This document shows positions 1 to 6,201 of a stretch of 8,247 bases of DNA, piece by piece. The first letter of the stretch is position 1, and each line of letters opens with the position of its first letter. A program made the position numbers and the translations under genes. Below the pieces are notes generated by a model. That model did not search any database. It had not been told where the DNA came from and worked only from the letters and a program-made list of their open reading frames with translations. Location: contig JAICHC010000093.1 in NCBI GenBank assembly GCA_025922795.1, positions 1-8,247 of the forward strand, in the 5' to 3' direction. The DNA comes from Candidatus Binatia bacterium. Lineage in GTDB: Bacteria; Desulfobacterota_B; Binatia; UBA9968.

Positions 1-1680
1 CAGATATTCGTGAATGCCGATCAGCGCGAAGGCCCAGGCCCGCGGACTGGTCGTCGTGAGAATCGCGGGCAATGCTTGCTCGAATAACCGTCCCGCCATG
101 TTCTGGAGCCCTGAGGTATTTGAACGGCCCAACAGCGTGCCCAATGCCCACAAAGTGCGTCCATGGCTATCGTCTGAACCACTCGCCTCCAACCAATTGC
201 GCTGGTAATCCATAAAATTGCGAAAGCGTTTGGTCTCGCGGTTGAAGGCGTAGCAGATGAAAGCGAGATAACGCGACGCCATCTCGGAGACCTCGGAGTG
301 ACCTAGTTCATCCGCTAAGACACTTACCATCAGCGCTCTGGCGTTGTCGTCGATGGTGTAACCTTCTCGATAGTTAGGCAATGTGAAAAACGCGTGCTGC
401 AACATGCCGGTATCATCGGTCATGCGCCGCAAGTGATCCAGTTTGAGCGGCGGCAGTTCGGCCGGCCGCTTGTCGAGCGGCTTGACGGCGAAAGCACTGG
501 GCGTAAAACTGCGACGTTCGGCTCTCGCGCGGGCAAAACTCTCCAGGTAGCGGCGCGCGACCTGCGGCCAGATCATCTCGCGTCCAAACATATAGGCGCG
601 CTTGCGCATGGCGTGGCGCTTGGCTTCGTTGTCCAATAGGTCGATGACTTGGGCGGCCAACGCCGCCGGATCGCGGAACGGCACCAGCGCGCCGCGTTCG
701 TCAGCGAGCATCTCTTCAGCGTACCAATAAGGCGTCGAGATGATGGCCTTACCCGCGCCGAGCGTATAGGCCAGCGTGCCCGAGACGATCTGCGCCGGGT
801 TTTGATAGGGCGTGATATAGATATCGGCCGCGCCGATGAACTCGACGAGTTCTTCCAAAGTGACGAACTGATTATAAAAAATGACCTGACCTTCGACGGC
901 TTTTTCCTGCGCGAGCCACTGCAAGGACAAACGATAGGTTTCACCGTCCTGCTGCTTGACGTGTGGATGGGTTGCGCCGACGATGAAATACACGACGTTG
1001 GGATGCTTGGCGAGTATCGCCGGCAAAGCCGCGATAACATTTTCGATTCCTTTGTTCGCCGACAGCAAGCCGAAACTGAGCAAGACAATTTTACCTTCGA
1101 CACCGAACAGATCTTTATGAAAGCCCGGGTCGACAAAGGATAGATCGGGAATTCCATGCGGAATCAGATCGATCTTCGCCGCTGAGACGCGATAGACCTC
1201 GCGCAAGAATGCCGCGCCCCGTTCGCTCATGACGACGACCCGATCCGATAGCGCCGCCACTTCCTCCAAAACTCTGCGCTGGTGCGGATCCGGTTCGCGC
1301 AGAATCGTGTGCAGCGTTGTGACGATGGGCATGCGCAATTCACGCAGCAACGCCAAAATATGACTGCCCGCCCGGCCGCCGAAGATGCCGTACTCAAACT
1401 GCAGGGACACGAGATCGACGCTATTGATATTCAAGAAATCAGCGGCGCGCCGGTAAGAGTCGATGTCCTTCTCGACCAGTTCGAAACGCACTTTGGGAGG
1501 GTACGCATAGCCGGATTCGATGTCGTTTACCGGCACGGCGATGCAGGTTGCGCCAGGGTGTTCGGCGGCGACTGCTTCACACAGATCTGTCGTGAAGGTC
1601 GCAATACCGCATTGGCGCGGCAGGTAGTTACCGATAAAGGCAATGCGATCGTTAGCCAATTTGTTCGAATGCCGGTCCAT
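1..1680 (-). CDS. GT4-like glycosyltransferase with C-terminal sugar-active domain (3' end outside window)
   Basis: Reading the minus strand from ATG at 1680 gives 560 residues open to the window edge. The start is set by AGGAGATATT directly before the ATG. Residues about 10-385 look like a GT-B fold glycosyltransferase of family GT4: an N-terminal GNYLPRQCGIATFT loop, FEYGIFGG (about 96-102), HTILREPDP (about 124-132), IPHGIPD (173-179), the donor-domain opening LSFGLLSANKGIENV (201-215) and the nucleotide-sugar region YQNPAQIVSGTLAY (292-305). A linker (about 385-410) leads to a second domain with MTDDTGMLQHAFF (420-432), YTIDDNARAL (441-450) and GSDDSHGRTLWALG (501-514). Such DDNARAL regions are known to me from glycosyltransferase fusions and glycosidase-like alpha-toroid proteins, often beside GH130-type mannoside phosphorylases. 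The product is probably cytoplasmic and makes or modifies a glucan, mannan or compatible oligosaccharide; donor and acceptor cannot be read from sequence. It has its own promoter and structured leader. Glycosyltransferase call is firm, second-domain role tentative. Confidence 0.88.
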   Translation of the reverse strand, partial: MDRHSNKLANDRIAFIGNYLPRQCGIATFTTDLCEAVAAEHPGATCIAVPVNDIESGYAYPPKVRFELVEKDIDSYRRAADFLNINSVDLVSLQFEYGIFGGRAGSHILALLRELRMPIVTTLHTILREPDPHQRRVLEEVAALSDRVVVMSERGAAFLREVYRVSAAKIDLIPHGIPDLSFVDPGFHKDLFGVEGKIVLLSFGLLSANKGIENVIAALPAILAKHPNVVYFIVGATHPHVKQQDGETYRLSLQWLAQEKAVEGQVIFYNQFVTLEELVEFIGAADIYITPYQNPAQIVSGTLAYTLGAGKAIISTPYWYAEEMLADERGALVPFRDPAALAAQVIDLLDNEAKRHAMRKRAYMFGREMIWPQVARRYLESFARARAERRSFTPSAFAVKPLDKRPAELPPLKLDHLRRMTDDTGMLQHAFFTLPNYREGYTIDDNARALMVSVLADELGHSEVSEMASRYLAFICYAFNRETKRFRNFMDYQRNWLEASGSDDSHGRTLWALGTLLGRSNTSGLQNMAGRLFEQALPAILTTTSPRAWAFALIGIHEYL

Positions 1681-1734
1681 AATATCTCCTTTCGCCACCG
1701 CCCCCTTTTGTTCGTTATTTCCGAGTAAAAATGC

Positions 1735-1791
1735 AAAGAGGCGGTACCCACAGGGACCGCCTCTTTAAAAACCCGGTCAAACTGGACCGAG
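1735..1791 (-). promoter_or_regulatory. Two-hairpin leader of the glycosyltransferase gene
   Basis: The minus-strand transcript would meet a small hairpin first (arms 1785-1789 and 1774-1778, GGTC/GACC core, flanked by GACCGGG). It would then meet a strong one: an 11-bp perfect stem with arms 1756-1766 and 1735-1745, plus three inner G-C pairs (1753-1755 with 1747-1749) and one bulged base. The second hairpin is followed by TTTGCATTTTTAC, so it resembles an intrinsic terminator placed inside the 5' leader, about 55 bases before the ribosome site. The same order of elements recurs before the gene at 5518-5691. The structure is seen; an attenuator or RNA-switch role is inference. It could also be a terminator protecting against readthrough from the right. 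Confidence 0.6.
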
Positions 1792-1838
1792 CATGCGCTA
1801 ATTGGACTTTGGGATGCCAACTGTTACATCGACTATGA

Positions 1839-1867
1839 ACTATATCAGAGTTGGAGAATAAAGATAC
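1839..1867 (-). promoter_or_regulatory. Candidate promoter of the glycosyltransferase gene
   Basis: On the minus strand TATAGT (1839-1844) is preceded by TGA, giving an extended -10, and by GTATCT (1862-1867) at a 17-base spacing. The -35 hexamer is far from TTGACA, as extended -10 promoters permit. An AT-rich palindrome (TAAATT TG AATTTA, 1882-1895) lies just upstream, where an UP element would sit. Transcription would begin near 1832, giving a leader of about 150 bases. The promoter upstream of the gene at 5518-5691 has the same form. Confidence 0.5.
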
Positions 1868-1869
1868 CC

Positions 1870-2120
1870 CGCCTTTGGATTTAAATTTGAATTTAGAATA
1901 GTAGTGTCCGATCGTTGAAGGTTAAGAGAGTTACTTTACTGGTGAATTCGTCGCATTCTCCTGGTCAACGTTTTTGGGTCGTATAACGATCACGCGAGCG
2001 GAAAATCGCCGACGAGCATACAAGCTTACCCGCCTGGCAACCATCTAGCGGAGCACTGCGAAAGTGATAGACTTCCGACAGCTAAAACCGGATGAGCCGC
2101 GGTCACGAAGAGGATACACC
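1870..2120. other. Intergenic region upstream of the lipoprotein gene
   Basis: No coding frame with a convincing start is visible here. It contains the AT-rich palindrome at 1882-1895 and, on the plus strand, a TATAAC hexamer at about 1982-1987 without a good -35 partner. A promoter for the lipoprotein gene must lie here or further left, but none stands out. Confidence 0.4.
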
Positions 2121-2387
2121 ATGAAGCTTGGACTATTTGCTCTGATATTGTTGGTCGCCGGCTGTGCTCCCGCCCAAACCCCTTACCGGTCCGGACCGGC
2201 ACCATACGGCGGCAGCACCGGGGCCGAAACCGGCGGCGGGGGCGTCACCAGCCAGACCACACCTCCGAACAGCTATGGCAAGGACGCCGTCGATTGCGAG
2301 CGCAAGGCTGCGCTCGCAGGCATCGGCAGCAAGGGCGAGGCTTTCTCTAGCTGCATGAGAGCACGAGGACACACGCCGGGACGGTAG
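2121..2387 (+). CDS. Small lipoprotein with C-terminal two-cysteine segment
   Basis: Encodes 88 residues. The start at 2121 is chosen because GAAGAGGA lies about six bases upstream and because the product then opens with a compact lipoprotein signal: MK, a hydrophobic run and the lipobox LVAGC with the lipidated cysteine at residue 15. A longer frame begins upstream at 2064 but would bury the signal peptide. After the lipobox comes a low-complexity linker rich in Pro, Gly, Ser and Thr (about 16-50). A short folded tail follows, DAVDCERKAALAG...FSSCMRARG, with Cys59 and Cys78 that could form a disulfide. This tail pattern is common in small envelope lipoproteins of proteobacteria. The mature protein should be membrane-anchored and face the periplasm. 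No specific function is recognised. It is monocistronic: the next gene is on the other strand. Confidence 0.8.
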   Translation: MKLGLFALILLVAGCAPAQTPYRSGPAPYGGSTGAETGGGGVTSQTTPPNSYGKDAVDCERKAALAGIGSKGEAFSSCMRARGHTPGR

Positions 2388-2532
2388 GCAAAACCGCGCT
2401 TTCAAATGAGCGAGCAGAAGCTTCGGGTAAGACATTTTTGCTGGTAATCCAGTCACCCATTTCCGCGGTGTTGAGTTAGATAAAGAAGCGTTCTAACCTC
2501 GTGACAACAACCCTAAAAAGATCTGTCATCTC

Positions 2533-2566
2533 CGAACCCTTCGATAAACAAACTCAGGGTAACTCC
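2533..2566. repeat. Possible degenerate copy of a dispersed palindromic repeat
   Basis: The stretch reads GAACCCTTCGA, then AAACA, then ACTCAGGGT, with arms ACCCT (2536-2540) and AGGGT (2556-2560). It resembles, imperfectly, the widespread intergenic CCCTTCGACAAGCTCAGGG type of repeat seen in many proteobacterial and candidate-phylum genomes. On the minus strand it lies just past the terC stop and is followed by AGATCTTTTT, so it might also help end terC transcription. Only one copy is in the window, so the repeat call is tentative. Confidence 0.3.
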
Positions 2567-2597
2567 GTGAGAGATTTTGATGGACGCGTCGATCACG

Positions 2598-3356
2598 CTA
2601 CGTGGAACGCTGCACGCCGTTTTCGGCGTAGCGCTCGTGCAATCTGATCGGATCGGACTTTCTGCGCAGCCGCAGATTGAGCATCTCCACGAACACGGAA
2701 AATCCCATCGCAAAATAGATGTAGCCTTTGGGAATGTGCACGTCGAAGCCTTCGACGATCAAGGTGAGTCCGATCAGCAACAGGAAACTCAACGCGAGCA
2801 TCTTGACCGTCGGATGGCGCTGAACAAAGCTGCCCACCGGGCCGGCGAACACCATCATAAAGACGATTGCCACGACGACCGCAGCGATCATGATCTCGAT
2901 CTGCTCGACCATACCGATGGCAGTAATCACCGAATCCAGCGAGAAAACCGCGTCGAGTAAAAAAATCTGCACGATGACGCTGGTAAAAGTCGCCTTGACC
3001 TGTGCCGATGCGTGGCCGCGCTCGCCTTCGAGATTTTCGTGAATCTCGAAGGTCGCCTTAGCAAGCAGAAACAGCCCGCCGAGGATCAAAATCAGATCGC
3101 GCCCGGAAATTTCCTCTTGCCAAATAGTGAAGAGTGGCGCGGTCAATGCGATCACCCACGAGAGCGAAAATAACAAAATGATTCGCATCACCAGCGCCAA
3201 AGCCAGACCGACGATGCGCGCGCGATTTTGCTGTCCGGCCGGCAACTTCCCCGCCAGGATCGAGATAAAGATAATATTGTCCACGCCCAGGACGATCTCC
3301 AGGGCGACCAGAGTTATAAACGCAATCCACGCCTGTGGGTCAGCAATCCAGTCCAT
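2598..3356 (-). CDS. TerC-family integral membrane protein
   Basis: Encodes 252 residues. A start at TTG 3374 is possible, but ATG at 3356 is preferred because GGAGGTG lies about nine bases before it. The family's two signature acidic segments are present: ALEIVLGVDNI (18-28) and LLDAVFSLDSV (133-143). Hydrophobic stretches at roughly 10-35, 47-78, 87-102, 123-148, 155-175, 186-203 and 211-228 suggest about seven membrane helices, with a charged cytoplasmic C-terminus. The tail GYIYFAMGFSVFVEMLN is typical of the group. Family members have been linked to tellurite resistance loci and, for several, to manganese export, often onto newly secreted metalloproteins; transport of manganese by this protein is inference. 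Length agrees with the single-domain YoaE/Alx-core type without a CBS or CorC tail. It is transcribed away from the secreted protein gene at 3613 and stands alone. Confidence 0.88.
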   Translation of the reverse strand: MDWIADPQAWIAFITLVALEIVLGVDNIIFISILAGKLPAGQQNRARIVGLALALVMRIILLFSLSWVIALTAPLFTIWQEEISGRDLILILGGLFLLAKATFEIHENLEGERGHASAQVKATFTSVIVQIFLLDAVFSLDSVITAIGMVEQIEIMIAAVVVAIVFMMVFAGPVGSFVQRHPTVKMLALSFLLLIGLTLIVEGFDVHIPKGYIYFAMGFSVFVEMLNLRLRRKSDPIRLHERYAENGVQRST

Positions 3357-3536
3357 AGACTCACACCTCCGCAACCGATATTGCCACGCAGCCTATCTGC
3401 TTATAATTTACGCGAACTAGCCGTATTGGTAAATGCACGATGACAACCACCCAATCCGTCGGCACAAAAGTTGAATTTTTCGCCCAGGGCACAAACGGCA
3501 CAAGAGAGCCAGGACATTTCGCCGCTCGACCTGGTC

Positions 3537-3564
3537 TTGACAACCCGCGCAAACGCGATATTTT
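3537..3564 (+). promoter_or_regulatory. Candidate sigma-70 promoter for the small secreted protein gene
   Basis: A perfect TTGACA (3537-3542) is followed after 16 bases by TATTTT (3559-3564). The start of transcription would be near 3571, leaving a leader of about 40 bases that carries the strong AAGGAGG site. The spacer contains a small GCG...CGC inverted repeat. Confidence 0.55.
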
Positions 3565-3612
3565 TCGCCCCCGGTAGTATTTCAACTAAGGAGCGGAAAG
3601 GAGGTGAGATTT

Positions 3613-3894
3613 ATGTTAAAGGGACTTCTAGTTTTTTTTGCAGTCGGGGTCTTTACCTTGGTCCTGACCGGTTCCCTCGTCGCCGAGGAAGTAAAGGGCA
3701 AGATCACCAAAGTGGGCGAAGAAGGGCGCGAGATTACGGTCAAAGCTAAGGACGGCAAAGAGGTCAGTGTTAAGATCAGCGGCAGCCGCACCACCATCGA
3801 CGGTGTCAAGAACCGAGCTGCTTTTAAAGAGGGGCAGAACGTCACGGTGGATCATGAGAAGGGCGAAGCCAAGAAAGTCATGGTGACCAAATAG
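3613..3894 (+). CDS. Small secreted lysine-rich beta protein, function unknown
   Basis: Encodes 93 residues. ATG at 3613 is chosen over GTG at 3604 because AAGGAGG (about 3598-3604) overlaps the GTG and is ideally placed for the ATG. The N-terminus is a Sec signal peptide: MLKG, a hydrophobic core (about 5-19) and a likely cleavage near residues 21-24 (TGSLVA, then EE). The mature part, about 70 residues, alternates hydrophobic and charged residues in short strands (KGKITKVGEEGREITVKAK, EVSVKIS, NVTVDHEKG, KKVMVTK). This suggests a small beta barrel of the DUF5666/OB type found in periplasmic proteins, with a T-x-I-D-G turn and the FKEGQNVTV step typical of that kind of fold. There is no cysteine and no lipobox. 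It has its own promoter and is followed by a terminator, so it is monocistronic. Function is not known; metal or polyanion binding would only be guesswork. Confidence 0.82.
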   Translation: MLKGLLVFFAVGVFTLVLTGSLVAEEVKGKITKVGEEGREITVKAKDGKEVSVKISGSRTTIDGVKNRAAFKEGQNVTVDHEKGEAKKVMVTK

Positions 3895-3917
3895 CGGCAA
3901 AGGTTTGACCAGCGCTG

Positions 3918-3958
3918 GTGGGGCGCGGCTGGCGGCGCCCCACTCAGCCTTCTTCCCT
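3918..3958 (+). terminator. Rho-independent-like terminator after the secreted protein gene
   Basis: A 9-bp perfect GC-rich stem (3918-3926 with 3935-3943) closes an 8-base loop, starting 23 bases after the stop codon. The tail is pyrimidine-rich (TCAGCCTTCTTCCCTC) rather than a clean T run, so efficiency is uncertain. Confidence 0.6.
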
Positions 3959-4170
3959 CTTTACAGCCGTGGCTACTCTCATCAACGCCTTTCCACTCGC
4001 ACCGACGAACAACGATCGCCAGTGCATTGGAGCGCTAAATTCCTGTGCCGGGAGTCGGTCTTGCGCCAACGGCTGGCTTCGCCGCGTCGCTTTTATTAGT
4101 TTTGGCCGGAGACAGCAAGATCGCTGTTAGATGATCCGCCGAGTGCTAAACTGAACCCAAAGGTCGTTTA
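3959..4170. other. Non-coding region upstream of glgC
   Basis: No convincing coding frame is seen. A small hairpin, ACAGC/GCTGT (about 4111-4125), and a weak extended -10-like TGCTAAACT (4142-4150) lie close before glgC. No good -35 partner is visible, so the glgC promoter is left undefined. Confidence 0.35.
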
Positions 4171-5466
4171 GTGAAAAGAGTTTTGGCGATAATTCTAGGC
4201 GGCGGCGCCGGGACTCGGCTGTATCCTCTCACCAAACTGCGCGCCAAGCCCGCCGTTCCGCTCGGTGCTAAATACCGCTTGATCGATATTCCGATCAGCA
4301 ACTGCATCAACTCCGAGATCCAAAGGATTTACGTCCTCACGCAGTTCAATTCCGCCTCTCTCAACCGGCATATTGCGCGCACTTACCACTTGGCGGGCGC
4401 GGGATTCTCCCAGGGATTCGTTGAGGTGCTCGCTGCGCAGCAAACGCCGGACAGCCCGAGTTGGTTCGAAGGAACGGCCGACGCGGTGCGGAAATACCTC
4501 TGGCTCCTTGCCGAGTGGGACGTCGATCAGTATCTGATTTTATCGGGGGATCATTTATACCGGATGAATTACGCCGATTTTATCCACCGTCATCGGGAGA
4601 CCAAAGCGGATATCACTATATCGGTAGTGCCTATCGATGAGAGCCGGGCTTTCGACTTCGGTTTGATGAAGATAGATAAAAGCGGGCGCGTGACGGCTTT
4701 CAGCGAAAAACCCCAGGGCGATGCGCTCAACTCGATGCGGGTAGACACCACCGTGCTGGGCCTGACGCCTGATGAGGCGAAGAATTCTCCCTATATCGCG
4801 TCGATGGGCATCTACGTTTTTGAAAAGCAGATCATGCACGATTTGTTGAGCCGAGCCCCTGGTCGAACGGATTTCGGCAGAGAAATCCTCCCGGACGCGT
4901 TGAGCGGCCAGAACGTGCAGGCCTATCTGTTCAATGATTACTGGGAAGACATCGGGACGATCGAGGCATTTTACAACGCCAACCTCGCGCTCACCGAGCA
5001 GCCGGACCCACCCTTCAGTTTTTACGATGAAAAGGCGCCGATCTACACGCGCCCGCGCTACCTGCCGCCGACCAAGCTGCTCGATAGCAGAGTCACCGAA
5101 TCGATGCTAGGCGAGGGATGCATTCTCAAGGAATGCACCGTGAAGCGGTCGGTGATCGGCATTCGCTCGCGCATCGAAACCGGCTGCATCATTGATCATG
5201 CGTTGTTGATGGGATCGGACTACTACGAATCGCCGGCGGAACGATTGCAAAATCTAGAGAGCGGAAAGATTCCTTTGGGAGTCGGCGCCAACACCACCAT
5301 TCGCAAGGCGATTGTCGATAAGAACGCGCGCATCGGACGCAACGTTCAGATCACGAACAACGAGGGGATAGTCGAGGCAATCCGCGAGGACCTCGGCTTT
5401 GTCATCCAAAACGGCATCGTCGTCATCATCAAGAACGCGACCATCCCCGACGGTATGGTCATCTAG
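4171..5466 (+). CDS. glgC: Glucose-1-phosphate adenylyltransferase (ADP-glucose pyrophosphorylase), plant/cyanobacterial type
   Basis: Converts glucose-1-phosphate and ATP to ADP-glucose and pyrophosphate, the committed step of glycogen synthesis, in the cytoplasm as a tetramer. The 431 residues start at GTG 4171 with a weak AAAGG site upstream; the N-terminus [21 protein letters not shown] fits the family. The nucleotidyltransferase domain (about 1-275) shows GGGAGTRL (10-17), KPAVPLG (26-32), FEGTADAVR (99-107), GDHLYRM with the catalytic-type Asp127, and FSEKPQG with the glucose-1-phosphate lysine Lys180. A left-handed beta-helix follows (about 305-431). Many stretches ([58 protein letters not shown]) match the plant and cyanobacterial enzyme rather than the enterobacterial one. 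Lys384 in IVDKNARIG and Lys421 in [12 protein letters not shown] correspond to the two lysines used for 3-phosphoglycerate activation in the Anabaena enzyme. No other glg gene is adjacent. Confidence 0.96.
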   Translation: MKRVLAIILGGGAGTRLYPLTKLRAKPAVPLGAKYRLIDIPISNCINSEIQRIYVLTQFNSASLNRHIARTYHLAGAGFSQGFVEVLAAQQTPDSPSWFEGTADAVRKYLWLLAEWDVDQYLILSGDHLYRMNYADFIHRHRETKADITISVVPIDESRAFDFGLMKIDKSGRVTAFSEKPQGDALNSMRVDTTVLGLTPDEAKNSPYIASMGIYVFEKQIMHDLLSRAPGRTDFGREILPDALSGQNVQAYLFNDYWEDIGTIEAFYNANLALTEQPDPPFSFYDEKAPIYTRPRYLPPTKLLDSRVTESMLGEGCILKECTVKRSVIGIRSRIETGCIIDHALLMGSDYYESPAERLQNLESGKIPLGVGANTTIRKAIVDKNARIGRNVQITNNEGIVEAIREDLGFVIQNGIVVIIKNATIPDGMVI

Positions 5467-5517
5467 GCGGATGTCGAACTCAGCAGTTGCGCAGTGGTCG
5501 CCGCACCGTTCTCGGAT

Positions 5518-5691
5518 TTAAAGATTAGCGCCCGGCTGCTGAACCCCCGGCTCGATAGCCCGAGAATCATCTGTAGCCGGTTTGTTTTCGGAGTTAGCTT
5601 TTTCATTGCGCCGCTGCATTCTGCGCGCCGCCTTCTGTTGCTGCTTCTCCTTGCGCGCCCACGCTTTTTGTCGCTTCTTGAATGTTTCCAT
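5518..5691 (-). CDS. Small highly basic protein of 57 residues
   Basis: On the minus strand an AGGAGGAG site lies four bases before ATG 5691, and the frame runs 57 residues to TAA. The N-terminal half (METFKKRQKAWARKEKQQQK, then AARRMQRRNEK) is almost entirely Lys, Arg, Gln, Ala and Glu and should form one long basic helix. The C-terminal half (from about residue 33) is disordered, with Asn, Asp, Pro and Gly. Similar short KKRQKE-ARKEK proteins occur as conserved hypotheticals in deltaproteobacteria-like genomes, as far as I recall; no function is established. The composition suggests binding to RNA or the ribosome, but this is inference. The gene converges on glgC with 51 bases between the stops and no clear terminator. 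It has a promoter and a two-hairpin leader of its own. The ribosome site and the regulated leader are the main reasons to believe it is real despite its size. Confidence 0.72.
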   Translation of the reverse strand: METFKKRQKAWARKEKQQQKAARRMQRRNEKANSENKPATDDSRAIEPGVQQPGANL

Positions 5692-5720
5692 AATCTCCTC
5701 CTGAGTGTCGATGAATGAAA

Positions 5721-5776
5721 AGAGCGGTCACCCGGCGTGAACCGCCGAAACTGGACCCGGTCAAGAGGCGACCGGG
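5721..5776 (-). promoter_or_regulatory. Two-hairpin leader of the 57-residue protein gene
   Basis: Read on the minus strand, the first hairpin has a perfect 7-bp stem (5770-5776 with 5756-5762, CCCGGTC/GACCGGG, 7-base loop). The second pairs 5741-5745 with 5724-5728 (GCGGT/ACCGC) and continues with 3 inner pairs (5737-5739 with 5729-5731) after one bulged base. CTCTTTTCATTC follows, like the tail of a weak intrinsic terminator. Order, spacing, the TTGACCGGGT block and the GGCGGT...ACCGC then CTTTnCATT block match the leader at 1735-1791. Confidence 0.6.
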
Positions 5777-5823
5777 AACGTGTTAGTTTTGGACGTTGAG
5801 ATGGACGACTACGTTGCCGCTTA

Positions 5824-5852
5824 AGTATAACAGAATTGGCGCGTTATGATAC
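5824..5852 (-). promoter_or_regulatory. Candidate promoter of the 57-residue protein gene
   Basis: TATACT (5824-5829) with TGT before it forms an extended -10, and GTATCA (5847-5852) lies 17 bases upstream, inside a GGGTATC block. Expected transcription start is near 5817, giving a leader of about 125 bases. It matches the promoter at 1839-1867 in hexamers, spacer length and a shared CCAAnTCTG within the spacer. Confidence 0.5.
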
Positions 5853-5912
5853 CCTTGAAGTCGCCTTTTCTGGGCATGGCGTCTCACCGACACAAGGCTG
5901 CTCCTTCGATCC

Positions 5913-6110
5913 CTACGACCTTGCGTCGCCTTCAACTTCGCCGCGCCGCTGCAGCGCGAGGGCAACACGCCAGCAGAGGGTCGGCCAGACGGCGCCGGCA
6001 CACCAGCGCGCGAGCACGTCGGTCGGCCAGTGTACGCCGAGATAAACCCGGCTGATCCCGATGCCGAAGGTGAGAAAGATGGCAACCGTTAAAACGTAAA
6101 TCTTAACACG
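5913..6110 (-). pseudogene. Remnant of a PAP2-superfamily phosphatase (C-terminal part only)
   Basis: A minus-strand frame ends at TAG 5913-5915 and carries one or two hydrophobic segments around GISRVYLGVHWPTDVLARW. SRxxxxxHxxxD is the third conserved motif (C3) of type-2 phosphatidic acid phosphatases, with the catalytic histidine. The first two motifs (KxxxxxxRP and PSGH) and about two thirds of the usual length are missing. Upstream the frame has no homology-like sequence and runs into the 3' end of rlmL, which is intact. The frame can be opened back to an ATG at 6224 inside rlmL, but those residues do not look like PAP2. Full-length relatives dephosphorylate lipid phosphates such as undecaprenyl pyrophosphate or phosphatidic acid in the membrane. 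This piece cannot be active. Most likely a 5' deletion fused the remnant to the end of rlmL. Confidence 0.68.
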
Positions 6111-6201
6111 GGCGGGACCCTGAGAACTGAAATAAGAGTCCCCGCTTCGAGGAGAGGCGCGAAGCTGGCGCGGCGAATGTCGGACCAGCGCAAAGCCATA
6201 G

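Noticed and set aside
649..1143. Plus-strand frames of 164 and 148 residues over the glycosyltransferase (649-1143, 1282-1728)
   Set aside because: Antisense shadows of a GC-rich gene, with no ribosome site and no family features.
573..1157. Long minus-strand frame of 194 residues rich in Ser and Arg
   Set aside because: It is a shifted frame inside the glycosyltransferase gene, whose own frame is open for 560 codons with recognisable motifs and a proper ribosome site.
1738..1763. Possible tRNA-like or riboswitch fold in the 1690-1830 leader
   Set aside because: The hairpins do not form a cloverleaf and no known riboswitch core could be recognised by eye.
1902..1920. AGTGTCCGATCGTTGAAG, which resembles an insertion-sequence end
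   Set aside because: No matching inverted end, target duplication or transposase fragment is present in the window.
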